Assembly (NCBI GenBank): GCA_022825005.1
Contig: JAJDYU010000089.1
Location: 1-46,348, forward strand
Length of the DNA stretch: 46,348 nt
Direction: 5' to 3'
Origin: Acidimicrobiia bacterium
GTDB lineage: Bacteria > Actinomycetota > Acidimicrobiia > Acidimicrobiales > Bin134
In this document: in pieces, positions 9,159-17,129 of the stretch
How positions within the stretch are numbered: the first letter of the stretch is position 1
Layout: each line of letters begins with the position of its first letter
The notes under the pieces: generated by a model
Databases searched by the model: none
The model's input: the letters and a program-made list of their open reading frames with translations, nothing else
Told to the model about the DNA's origin: nothing
Position numbers and translations under genes: made by a program

Positions 9159-10325
9159 GTGCCAGAGCGGGTTTTGAATGAGCGGTTGGTGGAGTTTGGG
9201 ACCACCATCTTTGCGGAGATGTCGGCTTTGGCTTTGGCTACGGGGGCTATCAATTTGGGGCAGGGGTTTCCGGATACTGATGGGCCGCGGGAGGTGGCCG
9301 ATGCGGCGGTGGCGGCCATCCGGGCGGGGCATAATCAGTATCCGCCGGGGCTGGGGATTGCTGATCTGCGACTGGCGGTGGCGGAGCATCAGAAGCGGTT
9401 CTACAACCTGGACTTCGACCCCGACACCGAGGTGCTCATCACCGCGGGGGCTACCGAGGCCATTGCCGCCGTCATGCTGTCGCTTTTGGAGCCCGGCGAC
9501 GAGGTGGTGCTGTTCGAGCCTTACTACGACTCCCACATTGCTGGGATTGCCATGGCGGGGGCTGAGCGGCGGCTGGTGACGCTACGGCCTCCCCATTACC
9601 GGTTTGATCCCGACGAGCTGGCTAGGGCCATCGGGCCCCGCACTCGGATGATTGTGGTGAACTCGCCCCACAATCCCACCGGCAAGGTGTTCAACCGGGC
9701 TGAGCTCGAGTTCATCGCCGAGCTGTGCCGGGAGCACGACCTGTTGGCGGTGACCGATGAGGTGTATGAGCACTTGGCCTACGACGGCGAGCACATTCCT
9801 TTGGTGTCGCTGCCGGGGATGCGGGAGCGCACCATCTCGGTGTCGTCGGGGGGCAAGACGTTCTCGTTCACCGGTTGGAAGATCGGCTGGGTGTGCGCCG
9901 AGCCCGAACTGCGCGATGCGGTCACCGCGGCCAAGCAGTTTCTGACCTTCGTCAACGGGGCGCCGTTCCAACATGCCATCGGGGTGGGCCTGCGGCTGGG
10001 CGACGACTACTTCGCCGGTCTGCGAGCTAATCTCATGGCCCGGCGTGACCAGCTCACCGACGGGCTGGCCGCCGCTGGCTTCGAGGTGTACCGGCCGGCG
10101 GGCGCCTACTTCGTGACCGCCGATGTGCGACCGTTGGGCTTTGACGACGGCATGGACCTGTGCCGCAGGCTGCCCGAGTTGTGCGGCGTGGTGGCCGTGC
10201 CCAGCGTGGTGTTCTACGACAACAAGGACGAGGGGCGACACCTGGTGCGGTTCGCCTTCTGCAAGCGACCCGAGGTGCTCGACGAGGCCGTGGAGCGGCT
10301 GGCCAAGCTGGGGACCGGCTCATGA
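9159..10325 (+). CDS. Class I/II aminotransferase, methionine/glutamine aminotransferase-like
   Basis: This is a PLP-dependent fold-type I aminotransferase of 388 residues. Visible motifs are NLGQGFPDTDGP near the N terminus, NSPHNPTGKVF, TDEVYEHLAYD, and the PLP lysine Lys233 in SGGKTFSFTGWKIG. The family includes YbdL-type methionine aminotransferases, kynurenine/glutamine transaminases and DapC-like enzymes. Overlap by ATGA with an omega-amidase gene favours a glutamine-using transaminase that acts on 2-oxo acids such as ketomethylthiobutyrate. I chose GTG 9159 because the protein then begins MPERVLNERLVEFGTT and a TAAGGT box lies 7 nt upstream. The earlier GTG at 9123 would leave only 2 bp to the divergent sulfatase start. 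Confidence 0.88.
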   Translation: MPERVLNERLVEFGTTIFAEMSALALATGAINLGQGFPDTDGPREVADAAVAAIRAGHNQYPPGLGIADLRLAVAEHQKRFYNLDFDPDTEVLITAGATEAIAAVMLSLLEPGDEVVLFEPYYDSHIAGIAMAGAERRLVTLRPPHYRFDPDELARAIGPRTRMIVVNSPHNPTGKVFNRAELEFIAELCREHDLLAVTDEVYEHLAYDGEHIPLVSLPGMRERTISVSSGGKTFSFTGWKIGWVCAEPELRDAVTAAKQFLTFVNGAPFQHAIGVGLRLGDDYFAGLRANLMARRDQLTDGLAAAGFEVYRPAGAYFVTADVRPLGFDDGMDLCRRLPELCGVVAVPSVVFYDNKDEGRHLVRFAFCKRPEVLDEAVERLAKLGTGS

Positions 10326-11086
10326 AGATCGCCGCCGTCCAGCACGACATCGTGTGGGAGGACCCCGAGGCCAATTTTGAGTTGCTGGCCCCCAGGGTGG
10401 CCGACGCCGCGGCCGATGGTGCTCGGCTGGTGGTGCTGGCCGAGATGTACTCCACCGGGTTCTCCATGGCCTCCGACCGGGTGGCCGAGGCTCCTGACGG
10501 GCCCAGCGTGGGCTTTCTGGCCGACCAGGCTGTCACCCATGGAGTATGGGTTTGCGGTTCGGTGCCGGTGCGGGATCCATTGGTGGCCGAGCTGCCCGTG
10601 AACCGATTCGTGCTGGCGGGGCCCGACGGGGTGGCCGCGGTCTACGACAAGATCCACCCGTTCTCCTACGGCGGCGAGCATGAGCACTATGCCGCCGGTT
10701 CCGAGCGCCTGACCGTGACCGTTGAGGGAGTGAGGATCACCCCATTCGTGTGTTACGACCTGCGGTTTTCCGACGAGTTCTGGAGTCTGGCCCACGACAC
10801 CGACTGCTATGTGGTGGTGGCCAACTGGCCCGCGCCCCGCCGAGCCCACTGGTCGGCGCTCTTGATGGCCCGGGCCATTGAGAACCAGGCCTACGTGTTG
10901 GGGGTGAACCGGGTGGGCGCCGGCGGCGGCATCGACTACCAGGGCGATTCTGTGGTTATCGATCCCTTCGGGGTCGAGGTGGCTGGCGCGCCTGAAGGCG
11001 AAGAAGCCGTGCTGTATGCCGACATCGACCTGTCGAGGGTGGAGGAAATTCGATCCCGATATCCGTTTCTGGATGACCGGCGATAA
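10322..11086 (+). CDS. Nitrilase-superfamily omega-amidase (YafV/Nit2-like)
   Basis: This 254-residue carbon-nitrogen hydrolase has the nitrilase triad: Glu41 in LAEMYSTGF, Lys110 in YDKIHPF and Cys144 in FVCYDLRF. Short members of this type (YafV, Nit2) hydrolyse alpha-ketoglutaramate or alpha-ketosuccinamate to the oxo acid and ammonia. Its ATG overlaps the stop of the aminotransferase (ATGA). In many genomes that pairing makes glutamine transamination irreversible: the transaminase yields alpha-ketoglutaramate and the amidase removes it. That role is inferred from the family and context; the residues alone cannot exclude another short-chain amide substrate. The following MFS gene overlaps its 3' end. 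Confidence 0.88.
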   Translation: MKIAAVQHDIVWEDPEANFELLAPRVADAAADGARLVVLAEMYSTGFSMASDRVAEAPDGPSVGFLADQAVTHGVWVCGSVPVRDPLVAELPVNRFVLAGPDGVAAVYDKIHPFSYGGEHEHYAAGSERLTVTVEGVRITPFVCYDLRFSDEFWSLAHDTDCYVVVANWPAPRRAHWSALLMARAIENQAYVLGVNRVGAGGGIDYQGDSVVIDPFGVEVAGAPEGEEAVLYADIDLSRVEEIRSRYPFLDDRR

Positions 11087-12251
11087 TCCGCTGGTGGGGG
11101 ATTCCCAGCCATTGCTCACGGCCCGCTTCGCGGTGCTGTGCCTGGGCGGCGTGTTCTATTTCATGTCGCTGGGACTGGTGTATCCGGTGCTGCCCGGCTT
11201 TGTGGAGAACGACTTGGGGGGCGGGCCGGTGGCGGTGGGTCTGGCTGTTGGCGGGTTCGGGCTCTCGGCCGCGGTGGCCCGACCGCTCGTCGGACCGCTG
11301 GGCGACTCCAAGGGGCGTCGATTCTTGGGGGTATGGGGCTGCGTGCTGGCCGGCCTCGGCATTCTCGGCAACCTGTGGGTGTCCTCGGTGGCGGTAGCGG
11401 TGCTGTTCCGGCTTCTCACCGGTTTGGGGGAAGCGGCGTTCTTCGTGGGCATTGCCGCAGCCGTCCAGGACATAGCTCCAGAGCATCGCCGCGGCGAGGC
11501 CACGTCCTACTTCTCGGTCACGGTCTACTCCGGACTGGCCGCCGGGCCGATCATCGGCGAGCAATTGGAATCAGCCCTCAGCACCGATGCAGTGTGGATG
11601 CTGGGGGGCGTGCTGTGCGCTCTGGGCACGGGGTCGGCCGCAGTCTCCATGCAGGGCCGCCCCGAGGGCGCCCAGTCGGGATGGCCCAACTCTTTCATCC
11701 ACTGGCCCGCTACCCGACCGGCCCTGCTGTTGGGACTGGGTCTGATGGGCTACTCCGGGTTCTTGGCCTTCATCAAGCTGCATGTGGACGACGTAGGTTT
11801 TGCCCACTCCGGAGCGGTATTCGCCACCTTCGCCATAATGGTGATCAGCCTGCGCATCCTGCTGGCCCGTCTGCCCGACCGACTGGGGCCCCAGCGCACC
11901 AGCACCCTCTCGTACGCGTTCTCGGCCTCCGGCTTATGGGTCATCGCCTTATGGACGCAGATCCCCGGCGTGTTCGTGGGCACCGCCCTGTTGGCCATGG
12001 GCCAGACGTTCTTGTTCCCGGCCTTGTTTGTGCTGGCCATCCAGTCGGCACCCATCAACCGGCGCAGCCAAGCCATCGGCACCTTCAGCATCGCCTTCGA
12101 TCTGGCCATCGGTTTGGGCGGGCTGATCCTGGGCGGCGTGGTGGAGGTGTCGTCGTATTCGATGGCATTCTTCGCTGGCGGGTGCTTCTCGTTGATTGCG
12201 CTGGTGGTCAGCCGAACAGTGGTTCGACCCCAGTTGCAAACTGCCTATTGA
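11073..12251 (+). CDS. Major facilitator superfamily transporter
   Basis: This is a polytopic membrane protein of about 392 residues with alternating hydrophobic segments expected for 12 membrane spans. The usual loop after helix 2 is present as GPLGDSKGRRFLG. The second half starts near WPATRPALLLGLGLMGYSG. It resembles small-molecule efflux permeases, but the substrate cannot be read from sequence. It is the third gene of the aminotransferase operon. ATG 11073 overlaps the amidase gene by 14 bp; a GTG at 11094 is an alternative start just beyond the overlap. Neither has a strong ribosome site, so the start is uncertain. It may export an amino acid or oxo-acid product of the pathway (inference). 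Confidence 0.85.
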   Translation: MTGDNPLVGDSQPLLTARFAVLCLGGVFYFMSLGLVYPVLPGFVENDLGGGPVAVGLAVGGFGLSAAVARPLVGPLGDSKGRRFLGVWGCVLAGLGILGNLWVSSVAVAVLFRLLTGLGEAAFFVGIAAAVQDIAPEHRRGEATSYFSVTVYSGLAAGPIIGEQLESALSTDAVWMLGGVLCALGTGSAAVSMQGRPEGAQSGWPNSFIHWPATRPALLLGLGLMGYSGFLAFIKLHVDDVGFAHSGAVFATFAIMVISLRILLARLPDRLGPQRTSTLSYAFSASGLWVIALWTQIPGVFVGTALLAMGQTFLFPALFVLAIQSAPINRRSQAIGTFSIAFDLAIGLGGLILGGVVEVSSYSMAFFAGGCFSLIALVVSRTVVRPQLQTAY

Positions 12252-12345
12252 CATATGAGGGCTGGCATAGGAGAGTTGCCCCCTTCCCCCTGAGCTTCCC
12301 CCATATCGCGCCGAGCGCGCCCCCGATGACCCGAAGGGAAGTTCA

Positions 12346-13257
12346 ATGCGAGGCCCTGCGTTGTTGGCGGCGGCTGCCGCGTGCCTATTTGCCGTGTCCA
12401 GTCCCAGTTGGGCTGCCGGATTGCAACGGGCGGACGAAGGCACCTCGGTCGAGACCGAGGGCGGCGAGGTGGAGATTGGGGTGTGGATCGAAGTGGATGT
12501 TCCCGATGGGGATAGGAGCGGAGGTGGTTCTGATGATCCGGCTGTCCAGTGCCATTTTCGGCGTGGCAGCGTCTACGACCTTCTCCGATGGGTGGGTCTG
12601 AACCCCAGCTATTTCCACATGCTTGACACCGGCAATCAGCTGGTACTGAAGCTCTGCCGGGAAGACGGAGAGTTGGAGTTGGCCACATTCTGGGTATATC
12701 AGCCAAGACCGCCTCCGCCGCCAACGTTGATGGATACCGCCCGGCTGCGGAACGAGGCCTGGAGTCGATTGGCCATCCCCGAGCCGATCACGCGAACCGC
12801 TCCGGCCGAGGTCGCCGTGGTCCAACTTCCCACCTTCGTATGGGTGCCGGCCGCCGACCGCACTCCGATATCGGAGACGGCCACCACTACGCTGGAGGGT
12901 CACGAGGTGAGCCTCACCGCCACCGCCTCCCCCCGCCGGTTGGGCTTTTTGAGAGTGGACATGGGCGACGGGAACACGCTGTGGTGCGATGCCAGCGAAG
13001 TGGAGGCCTTCAACCCGGCCCGCGATCCGTTTGATCAGCAGTCCGGCTGCTTCCACTACTACCGGCATTCCTCGGTCAACCAGCCTTTCCTGCGATACCA
13101 GGTGCGGCTCACCGCCTACTGGGACGTCTCGGTGTCGTGCGCCTTCAACGGGAGCCCGTGCGCCAACCCGCCCCCCGCCGTCCCAACCCAAGTGCTCACT
13201 GCCCGAACCCACCCCCTCGCCGTTGCCGAGATCCAAGCTCTTGGCCGCTTCGGCTAG
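12346..13257 (+). CDS. Secreted protein of unknown function (actinobacterial PKD-like type)
   Basis: The 303-residue protein starts with a clear signal peptide: MRGPAL, a hydrophobic core, and a likely cleavage around SPSWAAG (about residues 20-24). The mature part has a proline-rich segment (QPRPPPPPTL, about 124-133). It then has a repeated actinobacterial layout in which VQLPTFVWV precedes a beta-domain with VDMGDGN and a CGY-like CFHYY motif. MGDG followed by a late aromatic strand resembles PKD-type folds. Five cysteines follow in the mature chain and may form disulfides outside the cell. AAGGGA lies a few bases before the ATG. No enzyme motif is seen and the function is unknown. It is 94 bp after the MFS gene and probably separately transcribed. 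Confidence 0.75.
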   Translation: MRGPALLAAAAACLFAVSSPSWAAGLQRADEGTSVETEGGEVEIGVWIEVDVPDGDRSGGGSDDPAVQCHFRRGSVYDLLRWVGLNPSYFHMLDTGNQLVLKLCREDGELELATFWVYQPRPPPPPTLMDTARLRNEAWSRLAIPEPITRTAPAEVAVVQLPTFVWVPAADRTPISETATTTLEGHEVSLTATASPRRLGFLRVDMGDGNTLWCDASEVEAFNPARDPFDQQSGCFHYYRHSSVNQPFLRYQVRLTAYWDVSVSCAFNGSPCANPPPAVPTQVLTARTHPLAVAEIQALGRFG

Positions 13258-13294
13258 TCCGATTCTCCAACAAGGTCGCCGAACCCCCTGGCGA

Positions 13295-13348
13295 CCCGCC
13301 GGGCTGTCACCGCCGAACCATGGAAAAACCAGGTGACAGCCCGGCGGG
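13295..13348. repeat. 17-bp perfect inverted repeat upstream of tRNA-fMet
   Basis: The arms at 13295-13311 and 13332-13348 are perfectly complementary (CCCGCCGGGCTGTCACC and its complement) across a 20-nt loop. An outer C-run (13284-13288) and G-run (13350-13355) could add pairs. The right arm contains GTGACA, which has the right position for the -35 box of the tRNA promoter. The repeat could be a terminator of the preceding secreted-protein gene or an operator. No U-tract follows, so a factor-independent terminator is not well supported. Confidence 0.6.
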
Positions 13349-13361
13349 AGGGGGGTAGAGT
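13333..13361 (+). promoter_or_regulatory. Promoter of tRNA-fMet
   Basis: A -35 box GTGACA (13333-13338, 5 of 6 to TTGACA) and a -10 box TAGAGT (13356-13361) are separated by 17 nt. The mature tRNA begins 16 nt after the -10 box. The -35 box lies in the right arm of a 17-bp inverted repeat. The same TAGAGT hexamer precedes tRNA-Gly at 27531. Confidence 0.6.
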
Positions 13362-13376
13362 AATCAGTCCACTCGA

Positions 13377-13450
<74 letters not shown>

Positions 13451-13509
13451 CTAGCCGGATTCATTTCGCCACCCTCGCCGTCTGAGTACGCGTAGGCTGG
13501 GCGATTGTC

Positions 13510-13944
13510 ATGAGCAAACGACTCTTTAATGCTAGCCGAGTGGTTTCTGCTGCTCCCGAGGAGATATTCGCCTTGTTGGCCGACCCGGCCCGCCATGTTG
13601 AGATTGACGGGTCTGGAACCCTTCAAAAGCTCATCGCCGGTCAGGGGGCCATGAAACTGGGGTCGAAATTCAGGATTGGCATGAAGGCCTACGGCTTCCC
13701 CTACAGAGTGACCAACAAGGTGGTGGAGTACGAGGAGAACCGGCTCATCGCGTGGAGCCACTTAGTCGAGAACCGCTGGCGCTTTGAGTTGGAGCCTGTC
13801 GAGGGCGGCACCCGGGTAACCGAGTCGGCTGACTACAGAAGCCTCCGATTCCCGCGCCTCACCATGTGGTTGATCAAAGAAGAGCTCGTCGAAGACTCCA
13901 TCGCCACCACCTTGGACAACCTCGTCAAGCGCTTCTCTTCATAG
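13510..13944 (+). CDS. SRPBCC family protein (polyketide cyclase/dehydrase-like)
   Basis: The 144-residue protein has the start-domain pattern of SRPBCC proteins. It opens with a first strand (LFNASRVVSAAPEEIFALLADPARH) and then alternates strands (KFRIGMKAYGFPYRVTNKVVEYEENRLIAW, WRFELEPVEGGTRVTESADY). It ends in a long C-terminal helix (DSIATTLDNLVKRF). Such proteins bind small hydrophobic ligands in the cytoplasm; the ligand here is unknown. It stands alone after tRNA-fMet. No Shine-Dalgarno sequence is seen. TAGGCT at 13493-13498 lies 11 nt before the ATG and could drive a nearly leaderless transcript. Confidence 0.82.
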   Translation: MSKRLFNASRVVSAAPEEIFALLADPARHVEIDGSGTLQKLIAGQGAMKLGSKFRIGMKAYGFPYRVTNKVVEYEENRLIAWSHLVENRWRFELEPVEGGTRVTESADYRSLRFPRLTMWLIKEELVEDSIATTLDNLVKRFSS

Positions 13945-13984
13945 TCCAAGCCTGACTCCCTGTGTCCGATCTCTATGACTTCCT

Positions 13985-14530
13985 TCACTCTTGGCTGCCA
14001 AGCAGTGCGGCAAGACGCTCAAACCGGCGGTCTTCATCGCCGGCGATCCGTCCGACCCAGCGCAGAGCCTCGGCGGCATCTATGTAGGTTCCCAGGGCGA
14101 GCATGGACTCAATGTCAATCCAGTCCTTGGGCCGATCGAAGACCGCCTTGCAGACGGTGAGGTGGGTGGCAGACAACACCCGAATGGTGTGATCAGCAAA
14201 GGGAACGGACACGGCCGCACGGTTGGCCGCATCATGAAATGGGTCGTAGGAGAAGAAGAGATCGATAGGTGTGTTGTCCCACATGATCCGCACTTGGCCA
14301 TCACGGGCTACCGTCTCGGCTGCGGTGCGGATTTCAGCCCCAAGTTCGCTCAGTAGATCAAGGACCTCAAGGCTCCGGTCCACTGTGACGAAGACATTCA
14401 GGTCGATGTCGATGGTGGCTCTCGGCTCAGCGTGGTAGCCGAGCGAGATCGCACCGCCGAAGGCATGAGGGGTGTCTTGGAGAGCATGGGCAACGGCGAG
14501 GACCTTTTCTGGTAGGGACAGCCGGGTCAC
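13985..14530 (-). CDS. Nucleotidyltransferase, AbiEii/MenT-like (putative toxin)
   Basis: The 181-residue protein has the minimal nucleotidyltransferase core: a glycine pair followed by serine (FGGAISLGY, residues 24-32), acidic residues Asp41 and Asp43 in TIDIDLNV, and a third acidic residue in PIDLFFSYD (about 88-94). This is the layout of AbiEii/AbiGii-type toxins, some of which modify tRNA. It starts with GTG overlapping the stop of an XRE regulator by 4 bp (GTGA), the antitoxin-first order common for such pairs. A toxin role is inferred from family and context. A house-keeping or substrate-specific nucleotidyltransferase cannot be excluded. Confidence 0.78.
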   Translation of the reverse strand: MTRLSLPEKVLAVAHALQDTPHAFGGAISLGYHAEPRATIDIDLNVFVTVDRSLEVLDLLSELGAEIRTAAETVARDGQVRIMWDNTPIDLFFSYDPFHDAANRAAVSVPFADHTIRVLSATHLTVCKAVFDRPKDWIDIESMLALGTYIDAAEALRWVGRIAGDEDRRFERLAALLGSQE

Positions 14531-14853
14531 GACGAGTCGATTCGCGGATAGGCAAGCGGTGCGCGATTGCGATGCCCAATGGCATCGGCCAACAGGAGCA
14601 CATCTACCAGTCGTTCGCCGTGCTCAGCGAAGCTCGTCGGTGGGGGGATGTCGGGCAGTTCGTCAGCCAACCGAAGCTCCAGTCGGCCGCCTGCGGCAGC
14701 AACGAGCCGACGCAGCGTCTGAGTGGTCGGATCGCGCCGCCCGTGCTCATAGGCAGAGATCACCGGTTGGCTAGTACCGGCACGTCTCGCCAATTCCGCC
14801 TGGTTCAAGCCAGAGCGCCGCCGCGCCACCCGAAGCAATTCCGCCGGTTCCAC
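14527..14853 (-). CDS. XRE-family HTH regulator (putative antitoxin)
   Basis: A Cro/C1-type helix-turn-helix fills the first ~60 residues: LLRVARRRSGLNQAELARRAGTSQPVISAYEHGRRDPTTQTLRRLV. A short acidic, proline-containing C-terminal tail (about 45 residues) probably contacts the partner. It overlaps the nucleotidyltransferase gene by 4 bp. I chose GTG 14853 because a perfect TATAAT box lies 7 nt upstream, which suits a leaderless transcript. An ATG at 14862 adds three residues but overlaps that box. The protein probably represses its own promoter, as antitoxins of this class do; this is inferred, as no operator repeat was identified. Confidence 0.82.
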   Translation of the reverse strand: MEPAELLRVARRRSGLNQAELARRAGTSQPVISAYEHGRRDPTTQTLRRLVAAAGGRLELRLADELPDIPPPTSFAEHGERLVDVLLLADAIGHRNRAPLAYPRIDSS

Positions 14854-14860
14854 AACCAGC

Positions 14861-14866
14861 ATTATA
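14861..14866 (-). promoter_or_regulatory. Consensus -10 box (TATAAT) of the XRE/nucleotidyltransferase pair
   Basis: TATAAT on minus is exactly 7 nt from GTG 14853. It lies in a short AT-rich patch that contrasts with the GC-rich surroundings. The spacing predicts a leaderless mRNA. Confidence 0.5.
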
Positions 14867-15030
14867 TATCGACTTGTCTATGCTAAGTTGCTCGAGCGTT
14901 CTTGTGCCAACATGTTTCTCACGGCTCCAAGCTCGCACACTTGAATCGTGTTTGCTGACGACCTACACCGTCGAGGATTTCAACGCATTTCTGTCGTCCA
15001 ACGAAGGTGTTCAAACGGAAAGAATAGCTA

Positions 15031-15555
15031 TCAAGTCTCATGGGGGAGGCCGAGGCGCATGAGGTCTTGGACCGAATCGGATCCCAGGACCTCGCTGCGG
15101 CGGCGGGCGATCAGCCACGTGTCATCGCGCTTAACGCACTCGTAGTGGTTCACCGCCAGGCGGAAGAGGATGAAGTCTTCCTCGCCCCGGCGGTGGTAGA
15201 TGCGGGTGTAGCCGGTGGCTCGGGCCCGGTCGCCGTCGACGTCGACCACGACGGGGCCTGGCGGGTGCGCGGCGTTGGGCAGCAGGTCCTGGTGGGCGCT
15301 TGACCGGACCATGTTCGCCACCGCTTCCCGTCCCCTCATTACAAACGTTCGGTCGGTGTCGCCGCCCATGCCGGTGCCGACGGCGGCCACCTCGTATATG
15401 GCGTCTTCGGTGAAAAGGGCCATGGCCGCCTCGGCCTCACCGGCGTCGACAGCCAGCCCGTAGCGGACAATGAGTCGATGCACCGCGAGCTCGTCCTCGG
15501 CACGGCTGAGGCGGGCCTCCAGCGCTGCGAGTCGCTCCTCGATGGCGTTACTCAT
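15031..15555 (-). CDS. NTF2-like / SnoaL-like protein
   Basis: The 174-residue cone-shaped NTF2-like protein begins with a short coiled-coil-forming helix (EERLAALEARLSRAEDELAV). It then has the family pattern HRLIVRYGLAVDAGEAEAAMALFTEDAIYEV, GREAVANMV, and a C-terminal strand set (DGDRARATGYTRIYHR, FRLAVNHYE, DTWLIARRRSEV). Members include SnoaL-type cyclases, ketosteroid isomerase relatives and small dehydratases; no specific reaction can be named. I chose ATG 15555 because GAGGAG lies just upstream. An in-frame ATG at 15609 would add an arginine-rich extension with no ribosome site. The 250 bp upstream to the divergent hydrolase holds nothing else I recognise. Confidence 0.8.
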   Translation of the reverse strand: MSNAIEERLAALEARLSRAEDELAVHRLIVRYGLAVDAGEAEAAMALFTEDAIYEVAAVGTGMGGDTDRTFVMRGREAVANMVRSSAHQDLLPNAAHPPGPVVVDVDGDRARATGYTRIYHRRGEEDFILFRLAVNHYECVKRDDTWLIARRRSEVLGSDSVQDLMRLGLPHET

Positions 15556-15793
15556 GCGGTGCTCCTCTCGATGGGGCCTAGCACCTCGGCGTGGCGGAGT
15601 GCGGCCCAAACTGGTTCGATGCCCGGTCCCTCCAGCCGCACCACCGGTTCCCCAGGTGGCCGCAGCGCTGTTGAATGGAGGAACGACTGTCGTTACTCTG
15701 TCACACGCAGCACCGGGGACGGCACCATGGCGATGTGCGGCTTCCTGAAGGGGGAATGCCGAACGACGCCAACATCACGGCCCAAGGGGCGTT

Positions 15794-15799
15794 TAGGGT
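15794..15799 (+). promoter_or_regulatory. -10 box for leaderless hydrolase transcript
   Basis: TAGGGT lies 6 nt before GTG 15806. The same hexamer with the same 6-nt spacing precedes the aminotransferase GTG at 18650. Confidence 0.42.
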
Positions 15800-15805
15800 G
15801 GCGCT

Positions 15806-16822
15806 GTGGACGAAGACGGCGCCGTCTATGAGGACGACTTCTGCTTGGAGAATGGGCTGGCCGGTGAGGCGCTGACCATTCCGTCGGCCAATCCCAAGAA
15901 CTTCTATCAGGCCATTTCCGACACCGCGGCGATGCCGCGCCTTGACCTCTGGGGCAGGCTCTTTGTCCCCGATGTGGCTGGGCCCTTTCCGGTGGTGATC
16001 GTTGTTCCTGGCAGCCTGGGCCTTCAGTCGCATCACCTGTCCCACGCGGCGACGATCACCGATGCTGGAATCGCAGCATGCGCCATTGACCCCTTTGGCC
16101 CTCGGGGCGTCGTTTCCACGGTGGACAATCAGATCCAGTACTCCTTTGCAGCTAGCGCCTGGGATGTCTTGGCCACTGCTGAGGTACTGGCGACCCGGCC
16201 CGAAGTCGACGCTTCGCGAATCGGAGCGCAGGGCCACAGCCGGGGAGGTTCTGCGGTGTTGAGTGCCGCGTCGGTGCACTTGGCCTCGGCATCCGACGCC
16301 CCCAAGCTCGCAGGCGTATACGCCGCCTACCCCTGGTGCGGCCACCAGTTCCTCAACCCAGCCGTGGGCAGCTCTCGGGTACGCGCCATCATCGGAGACC
16401 TCGACGATTGGTGCTCACCCACCCAGGTCCAAGCCCATATCCAGGCCATCCGGGTCGCCGGCGGCGACGCCAGCGTGCGGATTGTAGGAGGTGCCCACCA
16501 CAGCTTCGACCGCACCACCCCCCTCGAGCACATACCCGATGCCGCAGTAGCCCCCGGAGCACCCACCGTCTACATGGCCGACGACGGCGCCTTCATCCTC
16601 CCCACCTCCGACCAGCCCGACCCGGCCCTAGTCGATCTCGACGGCTTCCTCTATGCCGCCAAAGCCGGCTTCGCCACCCGCGGCGCCCACATCGCCGGAA
16701 CCCCCGATCTCGCCCCCCTCTTTGTCGAAGACATGATGACTTTCTGGGTCGATGTCTTGGCGTCAAGCGGCATATGGGCCCGGACTGACCCCAGCAATCG
16801 GGCTACCGGTTTCAGTCGGTAG
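15806..16822 (+). CDS. Alpha/beta hydrolase (dienelactone hydrolase-like)
   Basis: The 338-residue serine hydrolase has its nucleophile elbow at GHSRGGS (Ser145). The likely acid is Asp200 or Asp201 in GDLDDWCSP, and the histidine is in GGAHHSFD (His231 or His232). VVIVVPGSLGL forms the oxyanion-hole strand. The layout is that of dienelactone hydrolase-type enzymes that cleave esters or lactones in the cytoplasm; no signal peptide is present. It ends with a C-terminal region of ~90 residues beyond the core. A GTG start with a TAGGGT box 6 nt upstream suggests a leaderless message. Its last 11 bp overlap the end of the convergent small gene. Confidence 0.82.
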   Translation: MDEDGAVYEDDFCLENGLAGEALTIPSANPKNFYQAISDTAAMPRLDLWGRLFVPDVAGPFPVVIVVPGSLGLQSHHLSHAATITDAGIAACAIDPFGPRGVVSTVDNQIQYSFAASAWDVLATAEVLATRPEVDASRIGAQGHSRGGSAVLSAASVHLASASDAPKLAGVYAAYPWCGHQFLNPAVGSSRVRAIIGDLDDWCSPTQVQAHIQAIRVAGGDASVRIVGGAHHSFDRTTPLEHIPDAAVAPGAPTVYMADDGAFILPTSDQPDPALVDLDGFLYAAKAGFATRGAHIAGTPDLAPLFVEDMMTFWVDVLASSGIWARTDPSNRATGFSR

Positions 16823-17129
16823 GGTCGTCTCCGATCATTTTCCAGTAGTCGGGATCGGTTGAGAAGTCGGCGATCTCGATCACTCCCAGTTCGAGGAGAA
16901 CTCCGACGAATACCACGACGCCGAAGACGGGGTCAACGATGTGGAGCGTGCGGATCTCCGGGTGGAGGTCGAAGGGCAAATTCTCGAAGTCCCTGAAGCC
17001 AATGAGTGCTGCGGCTAATGGGCCCGACCAGAAGTCCCACTCAGACGGTTGTCCCGTCGCACTTCGCCTGGGGCCGTGCTCTGCTGTGATCTTCTCGGCG
17101 GCGAACCTGCCAACTCTGATTTCAGGCAT
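16812..17129 (-). CDS. Small protein downstream of the Panacea gene (candidate toxin, unknown fold)
   Basis: This 105-residue protein matches no family I know. It opens with MPEIRVGRFAAEKITAEHGP, has an aromatic segment (EWDFWSGP), a central strand-like region (RTLHIVDPVFGVVVFVGVLL) and an acidic tail (STDPDYWKMIGDDPTD). Its ATG shares one base with the TAA stop of the Panacea-domain gene (TAATG), so translation is coupled. Genes in this position next to Panacea antitoxins often encode toxins, and that is the only basis for calling it a candidate. The VFGVVVFVGVLL stretch is hydrophobic enough to suggest a membrane-inserting or buried segment. A structural or accessory role is equally possible. 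Confidence 0.6.
   Translation of the reverse strand: MPEIRVGRFAAEKITAEHGPRRSATGQPSEWDFWSGPLAAALIGFRDFENLPFDLHPEIRTLHIVDPVFGVVVFVGVLLELGVIEIADFSTDPDYWKMIGDDPTD

Noticed and set aside
15590..15660. GGTTCGATGCCC and nearby stems looked like part of a tRNA
   Set aside because: No acceptor, D-arm or anticodon arm can be formed at the right distances.
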